Assembly: GCF_016019885.1 (NCBI RefSeq)
Contig: NZ_JAEANY010000003.1
Coordinates: 358,829-422,828, forward strand
DNA: 64,000 nt
From: Aurantiacibacter sediminis
GTDB lineage: Bacteria > Pseudomonadota > Alphaproteobacteria > Sphingomonadales > Sphingomonadaceae
Direction: 5' to 3'
Shown here piece by piece: positions 55,506 through 64,000 of the stretch. Below the pieces are notes generated by a model, which did not search any database, had not been told where the DNA came from, and worked only from the letters and a program-made list of their open reading frames with translations. Each line of letters opens with the position of its first letter. Within the stretch, counting starts at the first letter, position 1. Both the position numbers and the translations under genes were made by a program.

Positions 55506-56594
55506 ATGCCCCTCGATCTTCCAATGTTTACAGTTACGGGCTCCCCGCAGGATATGGGCCGCGAATATGGTCGCCTGTGCCGCGATAAGGTCCATCGTTT
55601 CGTCGAGGATCGCGAAAGCGCCGTGCGCATATATCTGACAGAGCGCGGTTTCGACGGGCTGGACGATCTGTTTGCTGCCGGGGCGGCTTGCCTCGAGCAA
55701 GTGAAGAGCTTTCATCCGGCAGGCTATAGCGAACATTTCGGCATTGCCGAAGGCGCGGCGATCGATCCTGTCCGTCTTTTTACGACAGCGAACATGACCG
55801 ATGTGCGCGATATTCTCATCCTGCCCGAGATATCGCCGCCGACCGAAGACGAAGGATGCACCGCAGCACTTCTTCCGCCGGAAATCACCCGCGACGGCAA
55901 CGCTCTTCAGGGACAGACCTGGGATCTCAATGGCCCCGATGTCGAGCATATCATCGCGCTTCACCGCATTCCCGATAACGGGCCGGAGACTTGGACAGTC
56001 ACTTGCGCCGGCTGTCAGACGCTGATGGGAATGAATGCGCATGGCGTGACAGTCGGGACGACCAATCTGAAAACGCACGGCGCAAAGGTTGGCGTGCCCT
56101 ATCTCTCCGTCCTGCATCTTGCCTTGCAGCAAGGTAGCCTGGCTGAAGCGAGCGAGGTCGTCGGCAAGGCCCCTGTGGCAGGCAGCCATTCCTACTGGAT
56201 GGGCGACGCCGAGCAGGGCGTGGAATGGGAGCGGACTCCGCAGGCCGCATTCGATCGGACAACCAAAAGCGGAGCACTGGCGCGATCGAACCACTGCCTG
56301 TTCGACGAGAACATCAGTCTCGAAACGGACCTTTCGGAAAGCACCCGTGAGCGGTGTTCACGCATGAAAACTCTCCTTGGCCAGGCGACCGATCATAGTG
56401 TGGACTCTCTGAAGCAGTTGTTTGCAGACCGCTCCGACGGACGATTGAGTATCAATCGCTTCGCCGAAGACAATTCCGGCGCAACCACCAATGCCGTCGT
56501 CGTTTGCAATCCCGCAGATCGCGAATTGTGGGCGTGCCGTGGCCCCGCCGATCAAGGCATATGGGAGCAGCTGGAATTCGCTCAAAAGGCTTAA
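55506..56594 (+). CDS. C45-family autoproteolytic acyltransferase/hydrolase
   Basis: 362 residues from the ATG at 55506. The region around DEGCTAALLPPE matches the C45 (acyl-CoA:6-APA acyltransferase-like) fold, where the Cys after autoproteolysis becomes the N-terminal nucleophile. The later segments NALQGQTWDL and ALARSNHCLF are typical of the family. These Ntn hydrolases cleave or transfer amides such as acyl-amino acids. No signal peptide is seen, so it probably acts in the cytosol. An M24 peptidase gene follows closely. Confidence 0.82.
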   Translation: MPLDLPMFTVTGSPQDMGREYGRLCRDKVHRFVEDRESAVRIYLTERGFDGLDDLFAAGAACLEQVKSFHPAGYSEHFGIAEGAAIDPVRLFTTANMTDVRDILILPEISPPTEDEGCTAALLPPEITRDGNALQGQTWDLNGPDVEHIIALHRIPDNGPETWTVTCAGCQTLMGMNAHGVTVGTTNLKTHGAKVGVPYLSVLHLALQQGSLAEASEVVGKAPVAGSHSYWMGDAEQGVEWERTPQAAFDRTTKSGALARSNHCLFDENISLETDLSESTRERCSRMKTLLGQATDHSVDSLKQLFADRSDGRLSINRFAEDNSGATTNAVVVCNPADRELWACRGPADQGIWEQLEFAQKA

Positions 56595-56628
56595 ATCAGT
56601 TGCTCACCTAAAGACAGAGGGACGCAAA

Positions 56629-57882
56629 GTGACCACCAGGCGCAATTTTCTGAAGTCGTCGCTGGCCGGCGGCGCGTTGCTTGGATTACCGGGAACGGCG
56701 GCAAGCGCAAATGCATTGTCGCTTGGTCGCGCTGATGCAAGCCAGCTCCCACCCCCGATTTCTAACGAAGAGCGCGAGGAGCGCATTGCCCGCGCTCAGG
56801 CGCTCATGCAGCAGCAAGGCCTTGCCGGGATCGTCATCGAAGCCGGTACGTCGATGCTGTATTTTTCAGGTCTCGGCTGGCGACAATCGAGCCGATTGAC
56901 GGCGCTTGTCCTGCCGGCATCCGGTGATCCTGTGGTCGTCGCGCCTGCCTTCGAAGAGGGCAAGCTGCGCGAGCTGATGGTCATGGAAATGGAAGTGCGC
57001 ACCTGGCAGGAGCACGAAAGCCCCTTCGCCATGATCGGAGGCGTGCTTGATGATCGCGGCGCAGACGGCGCGATTGGCCTTGAAAGGACCGCTCGCTTTT
57101 TCGTCGCTGACGGCTTGCGCTCGGTTGTTCCCAGCCGCGAAGTCGTCTCTGCGACTCCTGTCGTATCGCCTTTGCGGCAAATCAAAAGCCCACGCGAAAT
57201 CGCGCTGATGCAGGCCGCAAACGATATCACCATGGCGGCCTATCGAGAGACTTATCCGCAAATCGAAACGGGCATGACCGGCAGCGACATCGCCGCACTG
57301 ATGAACGCCGCTACGCGCGCTCGCGGTGTAGACCCTGTCTTCACGCTCGCGCTGGTGGGCGAGGCGAGCTCCTATCCGCACGGTTCACGCGAAATCCACA
57401 CGCTGCGCGAGAGAACAGTCATCCTGATGGATTGCGGCTGCGACGTGCACGGCTATAAATCCGATATCTCGCGCACCTGGGTGCATGGCGAGCCCAATGC
57501 AGAGCAACTGCGGGTCTGGAACACCGTCTGTAGAGGCCAGGACATCGTCATGGAAACCGCGCGCCTCGGCACTCCCATTGGTGCAATCGACGATGCCGTG
57601 CGCAGGTATTACGACGCGGAAGGCTGGGGCCCCAATTACGGACCTCCCGGCCTCACCCATCGCACCGGGCACGGCATCGGTATGGACGTGCACGAAGACC
57701 AGTTTGTCGTCCGCGGAAACGAGACCCCGCTGGAGGCGGGCATGTGCTTTTCGAATGAGCCGGGCATCTACCTTCCCGGTCGCTTCGGCGTTCGCTCGGA
57801 AGACTGCGTTTACATGACCGAAGACGGCCCGCAATTCTTCACCGCGCCCGCACCGAGGATCAATAATCCAATGGGTATTTAA
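56629..57882 (+). CDS. Tat-exported M24 family aminopeptidase (Xaa-Pro type)
   Basis: 417 residues from the GTG at 56629, which gives the Tat signal TTRRNFLKSSLAGGALLG. The creatinase N-domain is followed by the pita-bread fold with metal ligands visible in ILMDCGCDVHGYKSDISRTW, HRTGHGIGMDVHED and CFSNEPGIY. Such enzymes split Xaa-Pro bonds or related amides with two metal ions. Tat export suggests the metals are loaded in the cytosol. It may work on products of the preceding C45 enzyme. Confidence 0.88.
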   Translation: MTTRRNFLKSSLAGGALLGLPGTAASANALSLGRADASQLPPPISNEEREERIARAQALMQQQGLAGIVIEAGTSMLYFSGLGWRQSSRLTALVLPASGDPVVVAPAFEEGKLRELMVMEMEVRTWQEHESPFAMIGGVLDDRGADGAIGLERTARFFVADGLRSVVPSREVVSATPVVSPLRQIKSPREIALMQAANDITMAAYRETYPQIETGMTGSDIAALMNAATRARGVDPVFTLALVGEASSYPHGSREIHTLRERTVILMDCGCDVHGYKSDISRTWVHGEPNAEQLRVWNTVCRGQDIVMETARLGTPIGAIDDAVRRYYDAEGWGPNYGPPGLTHRTGHGIGMDVHEDQFVVRGNETPLEAGMCFSNEPGIYLPGRFGVRSEDCVYMTEDGPQFFTAPAPRINNPMGI

Positions 57883-57905
57883 GGCAGCTGGCGTTCGGAT
57901 CGAGA

Positions 57906-58925
57906 TCAGACGATCCGAACGCAATGCCCCTGATCGCCCGCTTCCTCGAAATAGGTCGTCCGACCTGTAAACATCGCAATGATGTCCGCTGCGGTTCGGG
58001 TGTGCTGGCTGATCTTCACTGTCGTGAAAATTCCGCCCCCAGCGAGCGCCATCGGCAGCAGGAGCTGGTCCTGAAGGTACGGCCCGGCAAAGGCATTCGA
58101 GGCCTGGTAGCCCGCCATGCGCTTGCCCGCCGTCTTGCCGATCCGCTCTGCCGATAGTCCAATCTTGCCGAAGCCGGTGACGATTTCGGTGACGTTTTCA
58201 TACGCCGCTTCCAGCGACAGGGCGATGCCCGGACCCTGATCTGCGGGAAGCTCACGGATGGGGATCATGTCCTCAGTCCAGTCAGGCAGGGCTTTCAGCG
58301 CCGCCACCCGAATGCGGCTCGGGATCTTATTTGCCCCAAGCGAGGAAAATACCACCATGCCCGAGCGGGCCTGAAGCTCGCCACGTTGAGTGCATTCGAT
58401 CCGCTGCAGCGGCGCAGGCTCGATATCGATCTCGATCCGGCCTCCGCCGCGCGGGAAGAAGCCGTGCCGCTTGATGCGCGCTGAAACGCGCGGGCCCATC
58501 CGCTGGAACACTGGCAGGAAGCACTTTTCGATAAAGTCGAAGCTGGGTGACATGCCGGCATGCGTCCCTCCCTCGATAACGAGGTGGGAAGGCTTGTCAG
58601 CAAGCGCCAGCGGGATAAGCACCGTCTGCAGCACGAGTGCGGTCGAGCCGGCGGTGCCGACAGCAAAGCGATAGTCTCCCGGCGTCACGCTGCCGGGCCG
58701 GAAGACTATACGGCTAGAGCCAAGCTCCAGCCCTTCGCACTCGGCCCCGCCGATGGTGCACGCAGCTTCGATCGAAGTCAGGTGCTGGCGCATCAGGCCG
58801 GGCTGGTCCCGCTTTGCGCGGATCTTTTCGATAGTGAATGGCTCTCCGGTCACGAGCGACAGCGCGCATGCATTGCGCAGCACCTGTCCGCCGCCCTCCC
58901 CTTCGGAGCCGTCGATAGTAATCAT
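57906..58925 (-). CDS. rtcA: RNA 3'-terminal phosphate cyclase
   Basis: 339 residues with the Rtc signature: start ITIDGSEGEGGGQVLRNACALS, middle HGFFPRGGGRIEI, and near the C-terminus the active-site region around VKISQHTRTAADI, whose His becomes adenylated. RtcA converts 3'-phosphate RNA ends to 2',3'-cyclic phosphates. It is second in the rtcBA operon after a 39-base gap. Confidence 0.95.
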   Translation of the reverse strand: MITIDGSEGEGGGQVLRNACALSLVTGEPFTIEKIRAKRDQPGLMRQHLTSIEAACTIGGAECEGLELGSSRIVFRPGSVTPGDYRFAVGTAGSTALVLQTVLIPLALADKPSHLVIEGGTHAGMSPSFDFIEKCFLPVFQRMGPRVSARIKRHGFFPRGGGRIEIDIEPAPLQRIECTQRGELQARSGMVVFSSLGANKIPSRIRVAALKALPDWTEDMIPIRELPADQGPGIALSLEAAYENVTEIVTGFGKIGLSAERIGKTAGKRMAGYQASNAFAGPYLQDQLLLPMALAGGGIFTTVKISQHTRTAADIIAMFTGRTTYFEEAGDQGHCVRIV

Positions 58926-58964
58926 GATATCTCTCTAATGAATTTGGTGGCGGCGTGAAGGGCG

Positions 58965-60191
58965 CTAACCCTTCACGCACACCACTTGCTTTAGGGTGTG
59001 GACGATTTCGACGAGGTCGGCTTGTGCAGCCATGACCTTTTCGATCGGCTTGTACGCTTTGGGCGTTTCATCGATCACGCCTTCGTCCTTCCGGCATTCC
59101 ACCCCAGCCGTGTCGGCGATATGCTCTTCGAGCGATACCTCCTTCTTGGCCTGTGTCCGGCTCATCACGCGGCCTGCGCCATGCGAGCAGCTATCAAAGC
59201 TGTCCGCATTGCCGAGCCCGCGCACGATGAAGCTCTTTGCTCCCATCGAGCCGGGGATGATGCCCATAGTGCCCTTGGCGGCCCGCACGGCACCCTTGCG
59301 GGTAACGAGCACGTTTTCGCCGAAGTGGTTTTCCCGCGTCACATAGTTGTGATGGCAGTTCACCGCCTCGCATTCGGCCGTGAATGGCTTGGCGATCTGC
59401 CCGCGGAGTGCGGCGATCGTGTGCGTCATCATCACCTGGCGGTTGAGCCGCGCAAAGTCCTGCGCCCATTCGACCGCCTCGACATAGTCGTCGAAATGGT
59501 CGGTCCCTTCCGGGAAGTAGGCGAGGTCCTCATCGGGCAGGTTGATATGCCATTTGCGCATGTCTTCCTTCGCCAGTTCGATGAAATAGCGTCCAATCGC
59601 ATTGCCGACACCGCGGCTGCCGGAATGGAGCATCACCCACACGCGCTGATCCTCGTCGAGGCACAGTTCGACGAAGTGGTTGCCCGTTCCAAGCGTGCCG
59701 AGATGCAAGAGATGGTTCGACCGCTCGAGCTTGGGATATTTCGCCGTGATCCGGTCGAAGCGGTGGACAAGCGTCGCCCATGCCTCGATCGTTTCAGCGG
59801 GCGGATCGCCCCAGGCACCCTTGTCGCGTCCGCCCCGGCCCGAAGACCGGCCATGCGGCACAGCCTTTTCGATCGCGGAACGGATGCCTTCAAGGTTGTC
59901 GGGAAGATCACTCGCGTGGAGCGAAGTCCGTGCCGCCATCATGCCGCAGCCTATGTCCACGCCCACGGCAGCCGGGATTACCGCACCCTTGGTCGGGATG
60001 ACGGAACCCACGGTTGCGCCGATTCCGACATGGACATCGGGCATGGCTGCCACGTGCTTGAAGATGAACGGCATCTTGGCGGTTTTGGAAAGCTGCTCGC
60101 GCGCCTTTGCATCCACTGGCACGCCCCGCGTCCACATCTTGATCGGCGATCCGCCCTCGACTTCCTGAAATTCGTATCCGGTCTGCGTCAT
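58965..60191 (-). CDS. rtcB: RNA-splicing ligase RtcB
   Basis: 408 residues from the ATG at 60191. Metal and catalytic motifs are visible: GVDIGCGMMA, HSGSRGVGN, CHHNYV and DSCSHGAGRVMSRTQA, whose His is the guanylation site. RtcB joins 2',3'-cyclic-phosphate or 3'-phosphate ends to 5'-hydroxyl ends using GTP and Mn2+. It is the first gene of the operon controlled by the sigma-54 promoter upstream and by RtcR. Confidence 0.96.
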   Translation of the reverse strand: MTQTGYEFQEVEGGSPIKMWTRGVPVDAKAREQLSKTAKMPFIFKHVAAMPDVHVGIGATVGSVIPTKGAVIPAAVGVDIGCGMMAARTSLHASDLPDNLEGIRSAIEKAVPHGRSSGRGGRDKGAWGDPPAETIEAWATLVHRFDRITAKYPKLERSNHLLHLGTLGTGNHFVELCLDEDQRVWVMLHSGSRGVGNAIGRYFIELAKEDMRKWHINLPDEDLAYFPEGTDHFDDYVEAVEWAQDFARLNRQVMMTHTIAALRGQIAKPFTAECEAVNCHHNYVTRENHFGENVLVTRKGAVRAAKGTMGIIPGSMGAKSFIVRGLGNADSFDSCSHGAGRVMSRTQAKKEVSLEEHIADTAGVECRKDEGVIDETPKAYKPIEKVMAAQADLVEIVHTLKQVVCVKG

Positions 60192-60289
60192 TGTTTTGTT
60201 CCTGTTGGCAGGCTCTGGGGTGACCGGCCCATTCCGGCCACCCCTGCCGCTTCTCACCGGGCGTTCGACCGACCCGGCGCCATATCTAA

Positions 60290-60305
60290 TGCGGGAAGCG
60301 TGCCA
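60290..60305 (-). promoter_or_regulatory. Sigma-54 promoter of rtcBA
   Basis: On the minus strand the sequence TGGCACGCTTCCCGCA has the GG and GC dinucleotides with exactly ten bases between, as needed for sigma-54. It matches the -24 consensus fully and GCA at -12. It lies about 100 bases upstream of the rtcB ATG, and RtcR, a sigma-54 activator, is divergently encoded. Confidence 0.87.
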
Positions 60306-60440
60306 AACGGTGCGTTCATCCTCTAAACTTTCATAGATATCTGTTTTTCTTGTACTTTAAAATTCAAAGCTCGAATATCGCTTGCCTCCAAAGCACGCCA
60401 GTTATATCAATATATCTAAAAGTTTATATGATTGGATAAT
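60306..60440. promoter_or_regulatory. AT-rich upstream activating region between rtcB and rtcR
   Basis: An AT-rich stretch stands out from the GC-rich neighbours and contains short dyads such as CTTTAAAATTCAAAG near 60354 and TATATCAATATATC near 60403. It is the expected place for RtcR binding and for the rtcR promoter. No site was confirmed. Confidence 0.55.
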
Positions 60441-62030
60441 ATGCGACCCACGACAGTTATCGGTTTTCTCGGCTCAACACTTGATGCGAGCAAACGAGAT
60501 GCGTCGCGCTGGAACAAGTGGCGGCCCACCATCGGCCTCTGCATGCAGCCGGATCTGAGGGTAGATCGCCTGATCCTTTTGCACGGTCGCCAGCACGAAA
60601 GCCTGGCCGGGTTTATTACTGAAGACATCGCGTCTGTGTCGCCTGAAACGCAGGTGGAGCCTGTGCTAATCAATTTCGACGACGCGTGGGACTTCGAAGA
60701 AGTCTATGCCGAACTGCTCGATTTCGTGCGTGACTTCACATTTGAGCCGGAGGCCGAGGATTATCTCGTCCACATCACAACTGGCACGCACGTTGCGCAG
60801 ATCTGCCTTTTTTTGCTGACCGAGGCGCGTTTCATTCCGGGCAAGCTGCTCCAGACCCAGCCCCAGCGCGGCAAGCCCGATCCGACAGGCGTCTGGAATG
60901 CGATCGATCTCGACCTTTCGCGATATGACCGGATCGCCAAGCGTTTTGCCGAAGGCAGCCGGGCCAGCACCTCTTTCCTCAAGGGCGGGATCGATACGCG
61001 CAGCACCGCTTTCAACACCATGATCGACGAGATTGAGCAGGTGGCCACGCGCTCATCCGCGCCGCTCCTCCTGATGGGGCCGACAGGTGCGGGAAAGAGC
61101 CTGCTTGCCAAGAGAATTTACGAATTGAAGGCAGAGCGGCACCGGCTGGCTGGACCGTTCGTCGAAGTCAATTGCGCCACGCTGAAGGGCGATAATGCGA
61201 TGGCCGCGCTGTTTGGCCACACGAAGGGTGCTTTTACCGGAGCCGTGACTGAACGCGCCGGGCTGCTTCGGAGCGCGCATCGAGGAATGCTGTTCCTCGA
61301 TGAGATCGGGGAGTTGGGTCTTGATGAGCAGGCGATGATCCTGCGCGCTGTCGAGGATAAACGCTTCCTGCCTGTCGGCTCGGATCGCGAAGTTGAAAGC
61401 GACTTCCAACTGATCGCAGGAACCAATCGCAATCTCGTCGATGCGGCGGCCAAAGGCGAATTTCGCGAGGACCTGTTTGCGCGCCTCAATTTGTGGACGT
61501 TCAGTCTTCCCGGTCTTGCCGAACGGCGCGAGGATATCGAGCCGAACCTAGACTATGAGCTGGAGCGCTTCGCATTGGCAGAAGACACGCGCGTCACGTT
61601 CAACAAAGAGGCGCGCGCCAGCTATCTCGCTTTCGCCACCGCGCCGCATGCTTCATGGAACGGAAACTTCCGCGACCTGTCCGCGAGCATCACCCGAATG
61701 GCGACGCTGAGCCCTGACGGGCGCATCGACACCGCCACGGTCGAGGCGGAGATTGATCGATTGCGCGCGCTATGGAAATCGAGTGAGAGCGATGCTGGCA
61801 TAGGGCTGCTTGCTGAAGTTCTCGGCCAAGACCAGCTTGAAGAGCTCGATCCGTTCGACCGCGCGCAGCTGGGCGAGGTCATTGCGACCTGCCGCCGCAA
61901 CAATTCGCTTTCGGCTGCGGGCCGCGAATTGTTCGTCTCCTCACGCCGGCGGCGCAAATCGACCAACGATGCGGATCGCCTGCGAAAATATCTCGCGCGT
62001 TTCGACCTCGCCTGGGCTGATTTGAAGTGA
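60441..62030 (+). CDS. rtcR: Sigma-54-dependent activator RtcR
   Basis: 529 residues from the ATG at 60441; a TTG at 60432 is an alternative. The N-terminal half is the CARF-like RtcR domain (TTVIGFLGSTLDASKR and DYLVHITTGTHVAQICLFLL), which is thought to sense RNA ends. The AAA+ domain begins near residue 195, with Walker A GPTGAGKS, the sigma-54 contact GAFTGA and Walker B LFLDEIGELG. A C-terminal helix-turn-helix-like part includes CRRNNSLSAAGRELF. RNA damage should free it to activate rtcBA. Confidence 0.95.
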   Translation: MRPTTVIGFLGSTLDASKRDASRWNKWRPTIGLCMQPDLRVDRLILLHGRQHESLAGFITEDIASVSPETQVEPVLINFDDAWDFEEVYAELLDFVRDFTFEPEAEDYLVHITTGTHVAQICLFLLTEARFIPGKLLQTQPQRGKPDPTGVWNAIDLDLSRYDRIAKRFAEGSRASTSFLKGGIDTRSTAFNTMIDEIEQVATRSSAPLLLMGPTGAGKSLLAKRIYELKAERHRLAGPFVEVNCATLKGDNAMAALFGHTKGAFTGAVTERAGLLRSAHRGMLFLDEIGELGLDEQAMILRAVEDKRFLPVGSDREVESDFQLIAGTNRNLVDAAAKGEFREDLFARLNLWTFSLPGLAERREDIEPNLDYELERFALAEDTRVTFNKEARASYLAFATAPHASWNGNFRDLSASITRMATLSPDGRIDTATVEAEIDRLRALWKSSESDAGIGLLAEVLGQDQLEELDPFDRAQLGEVIATCRRNNSLSAAGRELFVSSRRRRKSTNDADRLRKYLARFDLAWADLK

Positions 62031-62125
62031 CGACCTCCCATAGCATCATGCGGGAATATGCCTCTCGACGCGGCGATTCATCGAACATCAACGACTTTTT
62101 CTGACGATTCCTGTGCGCATCGAAA

Positions 62126-62770
62126 TCAGTTCGTGATCAGAATTGTCTTCCGATGATACGTACGATCATCCAGTTGGCTGACGAGGAAACGTCCAACATC
62201 GGCTCGTGCAATCGTGGTGGGATCATCTTCCGCTTCCACGTCCTCGATCACTCTGATCGGCTGCTCTTCGCGATCTGACAATTCAGTTGGCCGTATGATG
62301 ACCCACTCGTTCAAATCGGAGGCACGCACGATCTCTTCCTGACGCGTGCGATCTTCCATGATGCGCCCCAGCAGCACCGGTTCAATCACGTTCCTAAATA
62401 TGAATCGACCGTGCCCTTCGCTGTCGCCCGCGCCGATCGCGGTCATGCAAATCAGGCGTTCTACTCCTGCGCCTCTCATCGCGGTGATGACATTTCGCGT
62501 GCCTTTTGCGCAAAGCTCGGGAATGTGGAGTATCGTATCGCTATTTAGCGGCGCACCAAAGGTGAGAATGACGGCATCCATTTCCTGAACCGCCGCAGCC
62601 AACGTTTCAGGTTTCAATACGTCCACTTCCACCTTTTCGAGCCGCGCGTCATCGCCTTCGACATCGCCGGGAGACCTCGCTGCGGCAAAAACATGATGAC
62701 CGGCTTTCAGGGCATGATCGACAGTATGGCCCCCGACATTTCCGGACGCTCCGACTATAAGTACGCGCAT
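62126..62770 (-). CDS. NAD(P)-binding NmrA/SDR-like protein
   Basis: 214 residues. The nucleotide-binding start VLIVGASGNVGGHTVDHAL fits the NmrA/extended-SDR group. The fold continues with MTAIGAGDSEGHGRF and IIRPTELSD. Such proteins act as redox sensors or as small reductases. It is followed on the same strand by nothing recognisable before rtcR ends; the glutathione S-transferase gene lies 39 bases upstream. Confidence 0.82.
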   Translation of the reverse strand: MRVLIVGASGNVGGHTVDHALKAGHHVFAAARSPGDVEGDDARLEKVEVDVLKPETLAAAVQEMDAVILTFGAPLNSDTILHIPELCAKGTRNVITAMRGAGVERLICMTAIGAGDSEGHGRFIFRNVIEPVLLGRIMEDRTRQEEIVRASDLNEWVIIRPTELSDREEQPIRVIEDVEAEDDPTTIARADVGRFLVSQLDDRTYHRKTILITN

Positions 62771-62808
62771 CTATGAATCCTTTCGCGAGGCATGGAGAGC
62801 AATCGACC

Positions 62809-63435
62809 CTAGCCGATCAGCTCCATGTCCTGTCGATCGAGCGCGGTACGAACGCCGGGATCGCTCTCCATCCGCTCGCGATGCGCCTTCAGCTTCGGGT
62901 ACTCGTCTATCGAAAGCGGCGTCTGTTCTATCCACCGGGTAAGGACATAAAGGAAGGCATCGGCAAAGCTGCGCTTACCCAAATAGTATTCGCCGCCAGC
63001 CTGGGCCAGATTGTCCTCCAACCGCTCATAATGACCGGCTAAGGTCTTGTAGGCTGCCTCTTTCACCTCGGATTGCGCGTCCTCGCTCTCGGCGAAATTC
63101 TTGGCAGCGAAATGAGGGCCATATGAGGCGTGAATTTCGCTCGTCATATAGGCAAGCGCCTCGGCTTCGCGATAGCCGAGTTGTTTATCGCGCGCATAGC
63201 CTTCGCTGCCATGCTCCGCCCCAAGCCACGCCATGATGGCTGCGAGTTCCGTCAGAACATCGCCATCATCGAATTTAAGAGCCGGAACTTTCCCTTTCGG
63301 ATTGATAGAAAGATACTCTTCATTCTTGTGATCGCCATAGGCAAGATTGTGGATCTCGACCGGTGCATCGAGCCAGGCGACCGCGATATTGCAAGCGAGC
63401 GAACAGGTACCGGGCATCGTGTAAAGCGTCGTCAT
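62809..63435 (-). CDS. Glutathione S-transferase
   Basis: 208 residues from the ATG at 63435. The thioredoxin-like N-domain begins TTLYTMPGTCSLACNIAVAW and has the cis-Pro region KGKVPALKFDDG; the all-helical C-domain follows (FADAFLYVLTRW). The residues TCSLA are typical of bacterial beta-class GSTs, where a Cys or Ser takes part in catalysis. Substrates are unknown. It is probably transcribed together with the SDR gene. Confidence 0.9.
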   Translation of the reverse strand: MTTLYTMPGTCSLACNIAVAWLDAPVEIHNLAYGDHKNEEYLSINPKGKVPALKFDDGDVLTELAAIMAWLGAEHGSEGYARDKQLGYREAEALAYMTSEIHASYGPHFAAKNFAESEDAQSEVKEAAYKTLAGHYERLEDNLAQAGGEYYLGKRSFADAFLYVLTRWIEQTPLSIDEYPKLKAHRERMESDPGVRTALDRQDMELIG

Positions 63436-63783
63436 GATTGATCTCCTTTGTTGCAAGACCAATGCGCGCGGACGCGAAGAGGTCCGACAAAACAAATCTG
63501 CGAAGGCTGCTTTGCAAGCGATAAAGCTATTTTGACCAATGAGAACGCGCGTAGCGTCCAACATGATCTCCCTCTGGCAGACAAGAGCCCTCTATCAGGA
63601 AGTCGCTGGAAGAATTTCACACCGTCTAACGAAAGAGCCAGAACAGTCGTGCTTGCGAGTGTTTGGACGCTCCGCGAAACACGAGGGGTGGTGCTGCGTG
63701 ACGGGCTCTGCTTACCATTGGTTAGTTAGAAGGGCGTGCATTGGCAGGACACTGTTTGGTATCCGATCACTATGCTCCCGATC
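63436..63783. other. Intergenic stretch without a recognisable gene
   Basis: About 350 bases between the GST gene and the IS. The left part must hold the GST promoter. Short frames in this stretch do not look coding and no RNA gene was seen. Confidence 0.5.
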
Positions 63784-64000
63784 TGTCCCCCGTCAGCACC
63801 TATGGCACAGATTTGAGGTTGTGATTTAAGGAGGATTTGGGCTTCGTCGTAGTGACGAAGGAACGAAGATAAAGCCCAAATCCTCAAGCTCCAAAAAGCC
63901 TGCCGAGCAGGTGGTAAAGGACATCCGCCGCAAGACCCGCCGGCACTTCTTTGCTGAAGACAAGATCCGCATCGTGCTCGATGGCCTGCGCGGCGATGGC
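63784..64000 (+). mobile_element. Left end of an IS3-family insertion sequence, cut by the window
   Basis: A frame from about 63830 encodes a basic start (KPAEQVVKDIRRKTRR) followed by HFFAEDKIRIVLDGLRGDG, which is the N-terminus of an IS3-family OrfA with its helix-turn-helix. No ATG is seen in this frame, so the start may be a rare codon or damaged. A TGTCCCCCGTCAGC stretch at about 63784 may be the left terminal repeat, which in this family starts with TG. The rest lies outside the window. Confidence 0.7.
63863..64000 (+). CDS. IS3-family transposase OrfA, N-terminal part
   Basis: The frame runs from an in-frame stop at 63827-63829 to the window end; the coordinate given is a guess near the ATAAAG region. 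The residues resemble IS3-type OrfA (KPAEQVVKDIRRKTRRHFF). OrfA binds the terminal repeats and, after a frameshift, is joined to OrfB to give the full transposase. Only about 45 residues are visible. Confidence 0.6.

Noticed and set aside
58998..60326. A 442-codon frame antisense to rtcB
   Set aside because: RtcB motifs on the minus strand are complete; the antisense frame runs through the sigma-54 promoter.

Overview
The window looks like chromosomal DNA from an alphaproteobacterium of the order Sphingomonadales, most likely Erythrobacteraceae. Three things point there: a permuted alphaproteobacterial tmRNA whose tag reads ANDNEALAIAA, a LOV-HTH regulator that resembles Erythrobacter litoralis EL222 very closely, and GC-rich coding sequence with many ATGA-type gene overlaps. 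The placement comes from recalled family knowledge, not from a database search.

Layout. 1-1.3 kb: the end of a sulfotransferase gene and a SnoaL-like gene. 1.3-10.4 kb: housekeeping genes (ndk, a lipoprotein, holC, a small DUF2256 gene, pepA; then lptD-surA-pdxA-rsmA for outer-membrane biogenesis, B6 synthesis and rRNA methylation; a PilZ protein). 10.5-14 kb: an arginine succinyltransferase operon (M20 hydrolase-astA-astB). 14.1-16.3 kb: a small membrane protein, the tmRNA gene, a composite palindromic repeat and two tandem mscL genes. 16.3-20.8 kb: lemA with two TPM-domain genes, a Nudix hydrolase, then a 2-hydroxyacid dehydrogenase and a glycerate kinase.

21-29.1 kb holds the most distinctive locus: a lasso-peptide-type RiPP cluster made of two divergent operons. 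Leftward are a nucleotidyltransferase, a B2-type transglutaminase-like protease and an ABC exporter, followed by the EL222-like blue-light regulator. Rightward are an asparagine-synthetase-like cyclase, an HPr-kinase-like protein, a sulfotransferase and a PqqD/RRE protein. No precursor peptide gene could be recognised. The gene set suggests a peptide that is threaded or cyclised, possibly phosphorylated and sulfated, and possibly made in response to light.

29.2-45.4 kb: a large secreted TolB/amidohydrolase fusion, a PYROXD2-like oxidoreductase, then a group that reads as nucleic-acid and nucleoside salvage (cytidine deaminase, YhhQ-type transporter, CNT nucleoside transporter, 2OG oxygenase, TonB receptor, 5'-nucleotidase, AMP nucleosidase, S1/P1 nuclease). 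45.5-54 kb: chemotaxis and signalling (soluble MCP-like protein, GGDEF-EAL protein, cheA-cheW-cheY-cheB-cheR). 54-57.9 kb: a saccharopine-dehydrogenase-like reductase, a C45 autoproteolytic hydrolase and a Tat-exported M24 peptidase. 57.9-62 kb: the RNA repair operon rtcBA with a sigma-54 promoter and its divergent activator rtcR. 62-64 kb: an NAD(P)-binding protein, a glutathione S-transferase and, at the right edge, the start of an IS3-family element.
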